Below are positions 1-9,897 of a DNA stretch of 30,794 nt, piece after piece. Source of the DNA: Coptodactyla brooksi (lineage: Eukaryota; Arthropoda; Insecta; Coleoptera; Scarabaeidae); contig JAWQRM010000101.1 in assembly GCA_033557675.1 (NCBI GenBank), forward strand, positions 1-30,794, written 5' to 3'. The translations under genes were made by a program, and so were the position numbers. Numbering within the stretch: position 1 is the stretch's first letter; each line of letters opens with the position of its first letter. The notes beneath the pieces were generated by a model. It saw nothing but the letters and a program-made list of their open reading frames with translations. It was not told the DNA's origin and ran no database searches.

Positions 1-26
1 ATATGGCAGGAACTAGACGAACCACA

Positions 27-53
27 GACGGACGGACGGACGGACGGACGGAC
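27..53. repeat. (GACG)n microsatellite
   Basis: About six and a half perfect copies of the tetranucleotide GACG/GGAC are seen directly. It is a simple-sequence repeat with no gene attached. Confidence 0.95.
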
Positions 54-417
54 CAACCACTAAAAATAGCATAGATAGGCTACAAAAAGCCTAATTCGTC
101 AAGATCCATTAAAATCTCGACATCGATATTTTTTTGCGAATGCAATACTTTCTTTATACCTACCGGTAAGAGAAAGTAAAAAGTAGATATTCGAAATCCT
201 AAATGATACAATTAAAATTGCAAATTCATTAATTTGACCTTGACTTTGAATACTTTGCGCTATATATTCTGCTAAATGATGTACTTTGCGCAATAAGCAT
301 GACGTACAATTTTTGCACCAATTCTTCCACACTCTTTAATTGTAGGTACTATTAGTTCACGAGCATTGAACTTCGTAAAAACTTCGTAGATTTGATGTAG
401 ATCTATTTTAGTTAAGT

Positions 418-645
418 AATCGTCCACTGCACCAAAATTTAAAAATAACTGCTTGAAGCACGTTTTATTAACATCATCAGGAGTGATGAAAGATATATAT
501 GTCTTTCATCGCTCCTGATGAACGCCAATTACTGTGAAAGATCCTGATGACGATGAAGGATTCTTTTTAGCCCCTGATGATACTAACGCGGTTAGCGAAA
601 CGAGCAGTTATTTTACAATTTTGGTGTACTGGTGACAATATTTAA
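418..645. repeat. Inverted PLE terminal-repeat pair with hammerhead-like cores
   Basis: A near-perfect hairpin (474-493 paired with 502-521, one mismatch, 8-nt centre) joins two divergent sequences that are copies of each other on opposite strands. Reading out from the centre, both contain cCTGATGA, then a (g)cGAAACG-like block, then GCAGTTATTTT and a TTTTGGTG block. On the + strand CTGATGA is at 574-580, a 5-bp stem CTAAC/GTTAG at 583-587/591-595 with a GCG loop, and GAAAC at 597-601. This is the order of the hammerhead ribozyme conserved core. On the minus strand CTGATGA (480 to 474) is followed by a shortened stem and AAAACGTGC. Penelope-like retroelements are known to carry hammerhead motifs in their terminal repeats, which is why I assign it there. 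The pairing that would form stem I is not evident, so the ribozyme may be dead. Below 433 on the minus strand an open frame of about 53 codons (stop at 272-274) follows the left arm. I do not recognise it. Confidence 0.55.
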
Positions 646-1247
646 CGTTGTTACGAAATCAAAGGCGTCAAACCCACAATTTTAGTAGATCCATCTGACT
701 ATCAAAGTCTTCCAAGCACATGTTGTTAAATGTCACCCAATTAATCTGGTTGGATCTCGTCGGAAGTCGCCTCCAACAGTCATCATTTCATCTATAGTAA
801 ATACAATACAATTGAATAGGGAATCAAATCTATTAAATTTGCTAAAGTATACCTTGGGGACAGTCTGAAATGGACAACTCCGAGACACATACTTCTGAAA
901 TTCTCCACCAAAATAAAAAACTCGTTATACATTAAAAAGTTTTATGAATATTTATGAACTGTTTTTCCCTTGCATCGTCTTAATCGTAGTGGGCTCGATG
1001 TGTTTTGCCTGCTTGACGAGCATTTAGTTTCTGTTCTATTTCGACATATTTCAGCTCAGCATAAAATAACGCAAAAGAAATAAACAGAAAAAACAAAACA
1101 GAAACCAAATGGCATATTGATGGCATATTTTGTTAAAGAATGTTATACATTTACACACACAGTATTGAATATTCATAATTGTGTTAGTTTACGTTTAACA
1201 AAAGACTCCGTTGATAGCATAAAAACATATACTACTTCTACAAGGTT
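646..1247. other. Intergenic, nothing recognised
   Basis: AT-rich sequence without a convincing open frame or repeat. It may include further decayed PLE sequence after the right arm of the inverted pair, but I cannot support that. Confidence 0.5.
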
Positions 1248-1909
1248 CTACTCCAACTGTTTCTTAAAGACGTGGTCAGGGGGCCTGTCCCTGAAGCTTT
1301 TGGCGTCATCCCTAGGTGGCAGAAATTGACACTCGGCATAGCAACTGTTGGAATTGTCCTCAATTTCTTCTGCGTTATTGTGGTCATAGGGTGCACACCA
1401 TGGCTTCAAGTTGTTGGACGCCTGTATAGATCGAAGTCTACGTTCATTAATCTGGACACCTGCAACATCTGCAAGCATACATCGATCATTTCCCAGAATT
1501 TAAGACATCTCGTATGGTCCTTTGAATCATGGTCTCAGCTTCCTGGGTTCACCAGTGTGCAATGGCATTCGTGATAATACTTTTCGTATGTCCAGGTAAA
1601 GTTATCGTTCTTGGTTTTAAGTTGGCAGTCACAACAGATATCAACTTTGCAAATGTCTTGCAAGATAGTAGATATCAATACTATCTTGCATGTGAGATCT
1701 TCTTCTTTTAACAGAATTTGATAATAACCGCGAGATAGATCCTCAACCTTTAGTAGCCCAACAGCCATACATGACCTATAATCAGCCTCAGTCGAATTTA
1801 ACATACAATCAATGAACCATCCTTCATCATTAAATACAACAACAGAAAACGACTGACAATTGGTGTCGAATGGCAAGAAACGACTTAGAAGTCCAAATGT
1901 AACAAGCAA
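1248..1909 (-). other. Unassigned minus-strand open frames
   Basis: Two open frames lie on the minus strand: 1909 to 1535 (124 codons, starting MLVTFGLLSRF) and 1478 to 1248 (76 codons, containing NLKPWCAPYDHNN). The first includes LLKVEDLSRGYYQILLKEE, which superficially resembles the DLxxGYYQIPL segment of Ty3/gypsy reverse transcriptases. The rest does not continue like that domain, so I do not make that call. The two frames could be parts of one decayed gene or retroelement, or could be chance. A 12-bp palindrome (1659-1690) sits inside the first. Confidence 0.25.
1659..1690. repeat. 12-bp perfect inverted repeat
   Basis: TGCAAGATAGTA (1659-1670) is repeated as its exact reverse complement at 1679-1690, around an 8-nt centre GATATCAA. 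No transposon ends are attached. Confidence 0.9.
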
Positions 1910-1974
1910 ATACGAAAAACAAACAAAACTTGGTGGCTATTGGTTAGGCAATACTATCAAAACTAGTAATAGAT

Positions 1975-3490
1975 TTAGTAGTTTAAGAAACGAAGAAGAA
2001 CCTCTCTAATGCTAGCAACGGTTAGAAAAGTAGTCAAAGAAAAGCAACAAATGACGAGCCAAGACCTCCGCCAATCTATGTGGATGGAGTAAAAAATATA
2101 CATCCGCTTTTAGAATTATTAAATGATGTGGTAAAAAACAAGTACACAATAAACTCTTTAAATAATGAACCAGTAAAAATTCTACCGTCGAATAGTGAAG
2201 CTTATGGCACTATTATAAAATCACTCGAAGAAAAAATACATAATTCTATAAAAGTAAGCAAGATGGGAGCTTTCGTGTTGTCCTAAAAAGTATGCACCAC
2301 TCAACAGATACAGATCTAATAAAGAATCACCTATAGGAATTGGCCTACGAAGTCACTAAGGTTTGGAATATCAAACAAATTAATTCTAATAAACCACTCC
2401 CAATGTTTTTCATTGACATGAAGCAGAAGGAAAATAACAAAGATATCTACAACGTCAAAGCTCTTATGAATCCTATTGTATAAATTGAAGCCCCAAGAGT
2501 AAGAAGAGAAAATCCTCAGTGTACGAGGTGTCAAACATTCGGATATACCAAAAACTTTTGTAAAAACAATCCTCGTTGTGTGAAATGCACGGGAAACCAT
2601 CTGTCCAAAGAATGCTCTCGGAAAGAAAGAAATAGCGATGTGCAATGTACCAACTGTAAGGAAAATCACCCTGCCAAAAAACGTATCGTAAGCTTAGAAA
2701 AAAAATGCTTATCTCCCCAACAGTGCAATTTTACAGTCAGGTATATCATATGCTCAAAGAGTACAAACACACAGTTCACAAAGGGAAAATATACAAGCTA
2801 CAAGCATAGCGGTTGAAGAGAAAACCAACCAATTACGATTAGCTGCTGTTTACTGCCCTTCCAAACATCCAAATAAAAAGGACGACTACGAACAACTCTT
2901 CAGGAGCCTTGGAAATAGGTTTAGTGCTGGTGGAGACTTCAATTCTAAACATACACATTGGGGTAGCAGAATCACCAACTCCAGGCCACTATGCAAACTA
3001 ATAATCTTCTGCATTTATCTACATGCAAGCCTACATATTGGGCTTCCGAGAGGAACAAAACACAGATCTACTTGATTTCTGCATTACGAAGGCAGTAAAT
3101 ATAAAACAAGTTACGAGTGAATCTTGCTTTGATCTCTGCTCCGATCATTCTCCTATATTAGTTACTACGTATTCAGATATTCTACAATACACTTCAACCT
3201 TCCCTACACTGCAAAGGCACAAACTGGGTGATGATGAGTTAGATAAGCTTCTCAATTTAAGCATCTCTCGAAAAACCACAGAAGATCTGGATACTGCTGT
3301 CATCAATCTAACAAACAACACGTAACAATCTGCTTGGACAGCAATGCCTAAACAGCACAGTACTAAAAAGTCCGTGGAAGTCCCATCATAGTTAGGGAAA
3401 AAATTGCTGAGAAACGAAAGATTAGAAAATGATGGCAATTAACGAGATTGGAGATAGACAAGAAGAAGCTAAATAAAGCTACTAAAAAAA
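1975..3490 (+). pseudogene. Jockey-like LINE, ORF1 and start of ORF2, truncated
   Basis: A non-LTR retrotransposon fossil. The ORF1 product starts near 2060 (PPIYVDGVKNIHPLLELL) and runs, with stops and frame changes, through an RNA-binding region (FRVVLKSMHHSTDTDLIKN) into Cys-rich zinc knuckles at about 2516-2680 (CTRCQTFGYTKNFC, CVKCTGNHLSKEC, CTNCKENHP). CCHC knuckles in ORF1 are typical of jockey-type elements. ORF2 is then recognisable as an APE-type endonuclease: LAAVYCPSKHPNKK (about 2842), FSAGGDFNSKHTHWGS (about 2920, with the GGDFN active-site block) and LLDFCITKAVN plus SDHSPILV (about 3070-3160). Similarity fades at about 3490. The reverse transcriptase is missing, so the copy is 3'-deleted. 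Confidence 0.85.
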
Positions 3491-3689
3491 CTTTGTACAG
3501 CTTTTTATTAATGGAGTTCCTATTTTACTTTTAATAATTACTAATTCCGGTATACCGAATTTTTACATAAACATTTCAGGTCTCCCAACGATGTTTGTAG
3601 ATTGAAAATGGATTGAGTATTCTGTCTTAAATAAATTAAACGTGCATTAAGTCAAAAATTAAATTTTTCATTACTTGCATGAAGTCTTT

Positions 3690-5040
3690 CTTACCCAGTA
3701 ATATCCAGTAGTATCCAATATTCCAGGATGATCAGTTTCGTCATAGCGTACCTGGTTTGGTTTGTCTTCTTCTTCCTGTCTAATATTCTTTGTCTTTGCT
3801 CTGGTCATCGCATATAATTTACATATACTGCGTTACTGATTTGTTTAAATTTTTCTGATGTTATTTGTATTCTGCTCAATAAGTGTCTGGCGCTACGTTT
3901 TTACTGCCCTTTATATATATATATCGTGTTATTGCAACACTAATTTGAATTTTCTTAACAATGTTAAACGCTTTTTGATATTCTAGTGATCAATAAAAAA
4001 CTACATTGTTCTTTGCTGTTATTTAATTGAGCTGCTGTTCTTGGAAATTTTGGAATATATCGTCTGTAATAGTTGGCTAACACCACAAATCGCTTTGTAT
4101 CGGGAGCTTTGCTACGTATAGGAAAATTTTTTTCAATTTTTTTTTATGGATCTGGCGAGACATCAGCGGCAGAAATCATGTGTCCTCTGTAAAATATTTC
4201 TTTTCAAATTCACACCCCTTAGTCCTTGTAATACTTTAGTTAGGTGTTGGTTGTGATTTGAAAACTGTTTCCAAAAGTTATGAGTTTATCTAGATAGATA
4301 ACACAGCTTTCATAGCTTAATCCAGCCATTGCGACTGTCATTGCCCGTGAAAACGCGCTTGGGCTAATTTTAAGGCCCATTGGTAAACGTGTCATTTGGT
4401 ATTGTTCTCTGTCTGCAGTGAAAGCGGTTCTACTTGATAGTACCCCTGTGAGAGATCAAGATGAGAGAAGTACATAGCCCCTGATGTTGCGCAAAGTAAT
4501 GGAAACTTATCGTCTTCAACCCGTTTATTCAACAATTACTAGGCGTCTTTTTTGCACTCCCCTTCGATCACTCTTTTTAGGTACCACAAGTAAAGGGTCT
4601 TATTAAGGCAATTTAGCTTTCTTTATGATTCCGTCTTCAAGCATTTTATTAACTTCTCTAAGCATTTTGTGTTTTTGAGCCTGAGGTAAACTGTGCAGTC
4701 TAAGATGAGCTGGGACAGAGGACAGTTGTAGTTTAATTTCTTTTGTATATATATTTGTTACAGTTAAGGTATCATTGTCCAAATGAAATATGTCTGCTTT
4801 TACTAATTTCAATATTTTATCTGCTCTAGAAACAGTTTGTATTTTTTTGTCTGTAAAATTGCATGGCATAGTCTTGTAATCTGCGAAGCTTCGGCTGGAA
4901 ATTTCTCAATGTTTTCTAGCTACAAAAACCCCATCATTAATTTCTTCTATCAATACTACAAGGTCTTCTGTTGCTTCTACTTTAATGTATTTAATTTACC
5001 CTGATAGCCTGAGGTCCTAGTTGACCCCTGTTGAAACTGC
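3690..5040 (-). pseudogene. Ty3/gypsy LTR-retrotransposon pol fossil
   Basis: Read on the minus strand from 5040 downward. A segment with EINDGVFVAR precedes a frame open from 4869 to 4603 that ends in HKMLREVNKMLEDGIIKKAK, the usual entry to a gypsy reverse transcriptase. Degenerate RT follows: FTADREQYQMTRLPMGLK (about 4420-4370), AFSRAMTVAMAGLSYESC (about 4350) and the catalytic block VIYLDK (about 4295), where YLDD is expected, so the last Asp is lost. Next come GHMISAADVSPDP (about 4180) and RFVVLANYYRRYIPKFP (about 4100-4050), the RT to RNase H transition. Then LLSRIQITSEKFKQISNAVY and IRQEEEDKPNQVRYDETDHP (about 3890-3700) resemble the RNase H/integrase linker. Stops and frameshifts occur throughout. 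No LTRs were recognised and no complete integrase is present. Confidence 0.85.
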
Positions 5041-5059
5041 TCCGACCACGCATGCGGAA

Positions 5060-5160
5060 AATTTGTATTATAACTATTATAATTATTATAAAATATAAAT
5101 ATTTATATTTTATAAATATTAAATAATTAATTATTAATTATTATTATTAATAAATATGTA
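5060..5160. repeat. AT-only low-complexity tract
   Basis: About 100 bases built almost only from ATT/TAA units, with self-complementary stretches such as AAATATTTATATTTT. It lies between the gypsy and PLE fossils. Confidence 0.85.
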
Positions 5161-5479
5161 GTCAACATAAAGAAAGTTTTACAAGAAAGGGATGCACTCC
5201 ATGCGTTGAGTGATAAAGATTGAGTGAGCGTAGAGAGAGTGCAAATATTGATAAAGAGATAAATAGTAGTAACATAAATGTAACTCTGATATGGTTGGTT
5301 TTGAAGAAAAAAAAAGTAAAAATATAGTTTTTGATTTGATGGATAGTCATTTTTACGATAAAGTAGATAAAAAGTTAAGTAGCATACCACACACAAGACC
5401 ACCATCTTATGTGTGGTCTGGTTTTAATTAATTTATATATTTCATTTGCTTTCTTTAGTTCTAATAAGTTCCTCTTAAA

Positions 5480-5960
5480 ACTCGTGATTGGTAATCATTT
5501 AGTGTTTACCAAAATTTGATTTTTCACTCATTTTGTGCTCCTTTTATTGCTTTCTTATGTTTCTACCCGTTTTTTCTATATAGATGGCATTGCACGTTTT
5601 GCACTGGAGTTCGTCTACTCCGCTTTTATCCATATAATTTATTTTATCTATTGAATTATTTAAAATATTATTCAAAGTTTTGTTTGTTTTAAACACTGCT
5701 TTTATATTAAATTTATATAGGATTCATTGAAATGTTATTGAGATATAGCCTTGGTAGGTGAATTTTCTATGTATTGAATGTTCATGTGAGTTTCTATTGT
5801 TGGTCAAAATTATAGTGTTATGGTATTCTTCTATTTCCTTATTTATCATGTTAGGTATTGATTGTATGCTGTATTCATTGTTATGTGCTATTTGAAGGAT
5901 TGTGTTGATTTCCTTTTCTAAATCTTTGATGTTTAATTGTATAATTGTGGAGATATTAAA
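5480..5960 (-). pseudogene. Penelope-like element fragment with GIY-YIG endonuclease
   Basis: Translating the minus strand from 5955 downward gives INTILQIAHNNEYSIQSIPN, then FNIKAVFKTNKTLNNILNN and MDKSGVDELQCKTCNAIYI (about 5635-5580). The spacing of K-SGV-EL-C-CNA-YI-xxTGR matches the C-terminal GIY-YIG nuclease of Penelope-like retroelements, with the usual upstream linker. The motif is damaged: the canonical YIGQTGR reads YIEKTGR, and a stop follows in the next helix (RNIRKQ*KEHK). The fragment continues weakly to about 5480 (KSNFGKH). The reverse-transcriptase part is absent, as is common for 5'-truncated PLE copies. Confidence 0.7.
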
Positions 5961-6690
5961 GCAAATAGTAAAGGGTTGTGTTGCCGATAGAGCGTCCCAC
6001 CCCCGTAGATGGGCGATTCCGCAACTAAAAAGGTTACCGTTGTTCTTATAAAGTTACCGTAGTTTCATTTAAATCGGTGAGACACACTTGCCTGTGTTCC
6101 CTTGCAAGTGCAAAAAAGTAACATTTTAGATTTTGGCGGTGTCAGCTAAATATGCTTACCGATATACCATTTCAAATGCTCCAAAATTAAGAATTATTTA
6201 TTTATTGTATACTTATTTATTGTATATTTTGGAAAAGCAATCTAAGTCCAAGCGTTGTAGGAATGAACGAACCAAGTCCTCGTGTCCTTACATAGAATAG
6301 TGCATATGCGGAAGTTTAAGAGATTATCCGCCAATGAAAAATAAATTGAAAAATATTTTCATTTTAATACTGCAACAGATATTGAAATGACACAAGTTTT
6401 TTATTGGGTACATAATAGGCTTATAATAAACAAAATATATTTTAACAATACTAAAACTAAACATTTTAAGATTTTCGTATCCTACCTAAAATATAAGAAA
6501 TATTTGTTTACATCATGCATCAGATAGACTAAAACTAATCAGTATTGAACAATATTTATATTTTAACAACGAACTACGTTACTTTTTAGAATTCAATATT
6601 CATGAATCTAAACCAAGTTATATTTTAATTAAATATAAAAAAATGGGATTTTCGTGTCCTAGATTTTGCTTTAGTTTAAAATAATTCACT
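5961..6690. other. Intergenic between PLE and LINE fossils
   Basis: AT-rich and without a convincing reading frame. A more GC-balanced stretch at about 5980-6115 contains two TTACCGT boxes (6036 and 6054) and a CACTTGC/GCAAGTG inverted pair (6085-6113). It could be a transposon end or an untranslated region, but I cannot assign it. ATTTTCGTRTCCTA occurs twice, near 6472 and 6649. Confidence 0.4.
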
Positions 6691-9520
6691 TCAAATGTCT
6701 TTAAATTTTTGGGAAGCAACAAGCGCCTTTCGGCGTCTCTGCGACGTTGCCACATATCATTTGGAGAGGATATTTGTGGAGAACTTTCCACGCAGGGGCA
6801 TTAAACGAATTATTAAGGGAAATAAAAAGGTATCATTTGGATATAGTTGCTATCCAACAAACGATACAATTGGGGTCAGAAGTTGTAAAACTAGATGACG
6901 CAATCCTATATAAAAGTGGAGGAAAGACAGAAGATTCGGAACAGGTTTTATAGTACAAAATAGACCTAAGAGCAAGATAATGAAATTCAATGCAATACCA
7001 GAAAGAATGTGCTGGATAGAAATAAAGGATGGCAAGAGAAATATAAGAGAAATATAAGAGAAATATAAGCATTATGAATATGCATACTGTCACAAGGGAA
7101 AAAAAAGAAGAAGAAAAAGACGTATTATATGAGTTGTTGGAGAATGAGTACGAGAAACTTCCAATACGTGATATCACAACAGCGATGGAAGACTAATGCA
7201 AAGGTGGGGCAAGAAGAGGTATAGAGCAATGGTCGGGAGGCATAGTAAACACATAATTACAAATGATAATGGGTAGAGACTAATAAGTTTTGCCCTGGAA
7301 AAAACATGGTGGTAACTACAGAGAAATGAAAATTACAAAGGGACATGAGTATCCCAAGATGGGAAAACTTAATCAGATCGATGATGTGCTTATCCAGAAA
7401 AGACATACGAACTTCATAACAAATACCAGAAGTATGAGGGTAGTTAATCGTAATTCAGACAATTTCTTGGTGAAGATTACGTGTAAAAGGGGCGCAGAAG
7501 AAGAAGTAAAGAAAAAAGTATACAAAAAAAGAGCAAAAGAGATATGAAAAAGAACTAAAAGCGGGGCTACACAGCTGTAAAAAGGGTACGCAGATAAAAG
7601 AGGATTGGGAACAAACAAAAACAAAACTTGAGCAAGTAAGCAAGAAATTAATACCTTTTAATGCAATAAAGCAAGCAACAACTAAAGGGTGGTATGATGA
7701 CCACCCTTGCAGAGATAAAACAGAAAAGAAGAAAAAGCCAAGACGAAAACTACTACACGATCCAGCTGAAATAAATATTCAGAACTACCAGCAACTAAGA
7801 AAGAACCAAAAAAATGTATGTAGGAAGAAAAAGGGACATTATAATGAAGCAAAGGTATGGTAGATAGAAGAAAAATTCCAGAACAGGGAAATAAGGTTGT
7901 TTTACCAGGAAGTAAAAAGGCCAGAAATAGGATTTCAGGGCAAAAACAGCTACATGAAATCAAGGACAGGCCAATTATTAAGCGAACCCGAAAACGTAAT
8001 GGACTAATGGTAATAAAAGGAATGAAAGAGAATAAAAGAGAAAATTGGGGAGGACCAAATAGTAATAGAGGGACCAACGGAAGAGGAAATCACATATGTA
8101 ATTAAAAGTTTGAAAAACAATAAAAATCCTGGAAAAAACGAAATAAGAGCAGAGTACAGAAGAAAACTGTTGAAGTAATGAAACGCATATGGGAAGAGGG
8201 GGAAATGCCCGAAGAGTGGTCGAAAGCACGGACTGTCCCATTACACAAAAATGAGGATAAGCTACAATATGCCAATCGATTTACTGGATACATGTTATAA
8301 GATATTCGCCAAGGTAATAAGAAGTAGACCAAATGGTTACGCGGAGAAGATACTGGGAGAATATTAAGCAGGTTTCAGAAGTGGTAGATCGACGACGGAC
8401 TAAATTTTCGTATTGAAAGAAATACAAACCGCATGTTACGAATACTTCAGACAGGCATATGACAAAATAAACAGAGCAGAGATGTATCAGGCGATGATAG
8501 ATCTGGTGGTGTCAAAAAAGTTAGTTCGTTTAACAAAAATGACGTTAAGTAGTACAAATAACGATATAATTTGGAAAAGGTTTGAGTCAAAGGAATTTTC
8601 AGTTGCGAGGGGACTGTGACAAGGTAATCCACTGTCAACCGTACTCATTAACCTGGTACTAGAAAGGATGTACCAATGTATGGCTTTTGTTGATGATCTA
8701 ATTCAATTAGCAAATTAGAAGAGAGAGTTACAGAAAGCTACAGAAAGAATAATAACAGAGGCAAGAAAATTTGGATTGGAAATAAACCAAACTAAATTAA
8801 AATACATGGTGGCGGGGAACGATGAGGAAGAAGCAGTAAAGGAACTAAAAATAGAAATGGCTAATGGGGACGAATATAAATTTGAAGAAGTAAGCAGTAC
8901 CACTTACCTTGGAGTAAGTAATAGAAGAAAAGGAACACGAAAATCAGGAATGAGAGCAAGACGGGCTAGAAGCTCAATGAAATTAAAGTATGCATCCAGA
9001 AAACTAAAAATAAGAATTTACAGGACAGTAATTAGACCTACGGTAACGCACGCATGCGAGACTTGGGTGCTAAACGAAACAGAAGAAGAGACACGAGATA
9101 AATGGGGAAGAAAGGTACTAAGAATTATTTTCGGTGGAAAAATACAGAAGATGGTTGGATGAGAAGGACGAAGAAAGAAGTAGAAGATCTGTACAAAGAA
9201 CCAATAATAACTTCATGTCTAAGGACCCAAAGACTCAGGTGGCTTGGTCATAGAAAGAAGCTCTCTTCCTTGGCCGGCAAGGAAGGGCCGTCCAAGGAAA
9301 AGGTGGTACGAGAAGGTGCAGGAATATTTAAGAAGTATGGGAATAAGGGATTGGCAGCAAAGAGCAAGACATAGGAGTCAATTCAGAAGAGTGGTTTTTG
9401 AACTTTTTAAAAAATAAAATAAGTTAATTGTATTATATTATTGTATAAAGTGTAAATATGTAAATTAACCTACGCCCTAGGCCTCCAAGGCCTGTAGAGT
9501 AAATCATTATTATTTGTGCA
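6690..9520 (+). pseudogene. Near full-length LINE, endonuclease and reverse transcriptase, inactive
   Basis: A non-LTR retrotransposon readable from endonuclease to 3' UTR but broken by many stops and frameshifts. The APE-type endonuclease begins near 6747 (HAGALNELLREIKRYHLDIV at about 6810). The catalytic ALQE-like block reads AIQQT, so the metal-binding Glu is replaced. The RT is recognised by LLDTCYKIFAKVIRS (about 8285), GEYQAGFRSGRSTTD (about 8358), YFRQAYDKINRAEMYQAM (about 8440) and FVDDLIQLAN (about 8688), the last replacing the canonical YADD-type box. A palm/thumb region follows (TEARKFGLEINQTKLKYMVA, 8757; VIRPTVTHACETWVLNE, 9029). The tail has GRPRKRWYEKVQEYLRSMG (about 9287-9340). 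The untranslated end contains GCCCTAGGCCTCCAAGGCC (9473-9491). Overall order and tail suit the insect LINEs often annotated as craniofacial-development-protein-2-like. I do not fix the clade. Confidence 0.85.
7034..7066 (+). repeat. Three tandem copies of an 11-bp unit
   Basis: AAGAGAAATAT is repeated three times without change, inside the decayed endonuclease region of the LINE. It is a likely replication-slippage expansion after inactivation. Confidence 0.9.
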
Positions 9521-9882
9521 GAATTGCCTTCACACAAATACGACTTTGCCTCCAATAATTCCAACAATAGCCTCTCAGTTTACTTTCAATTCAATGAATA
9601 TAGCTGCATATTGTTCAATTCATCTGTTCATAGATGTCGCCACGTGCAAAATAAACGTCAACTTTAAAACGGTTAAAATTTGTGTTTTTGGTTCCATTCT
9701 TCATTGTATTACCATTTCAGCCTAGTAAAAGTAAGTGTTTCATTTGTACGTAATTCCAAATTAATTACAAATTAAAAAATTGTACGTAATTAAGTTAATT
9801 TTGTTTTGCATTAAAACCATAGACCATACATAACCTGCAAACATTTTTGCCTACATACTACATTCTTATTTATTATAGCTAC
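9521..9882 (+). promoter_or_regulatory. Probable delta-tubulin 5' region with UTR intron
   Basis: A good donor (AAAA|GTAAGTG, GT at 9731-9732) and acceptor (TTATTATAG|CT, AG at 9877-9878) would remove a 148-base, AT-rich intron (9731-9878) just before the delta-tubulin start codon. The transcription start would then lie in about 9560-9720, directly beside the 3' end of the LINE fossil. No TATA box stands out. The splice inference rests on the consensus sites only. Confidence 0.5.
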
Positions 9883-9897
9883 ATGAGTTATGAGTAA
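9883..9897 (+). other. Four-codon upstream ORF overlapping the delta-tubulin start
   Basis: ATG AGT TAT GAG TAA lies in another frame and spans the main ATG at 9890-9892. If the leader is spliced as inferred, ribosomes meet this ATG first, only five bases into the second exon. It could lower or gate translation of the tubulin. Confidence 0.6.

Noticed and set aside
474..580. Repeated CCTGATGA boxes considered as a CRISPR-like or satellite array
   Set aside because: Spacing is irregular and the boxes fall on both strands inside a symmetrical inverted pair; a PLE terminal repeat explains them better.
5127..5405. Minus-strand 92-codon hydrophobic frame
   Set aside because: It arises from AT-rich low-complexity DNA beside a PLE fossil; leucine/tyrosine/isoleucine-rich content is what such DNA encodes by chance.
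7373..8332. Several minus-strand frames of 60-131 codons rich in Phe, Ser and Leu
   Set aside because: They are antisense shadows of the purine-rich LINE coding strand, which is recognised on the + strand across the same interval.
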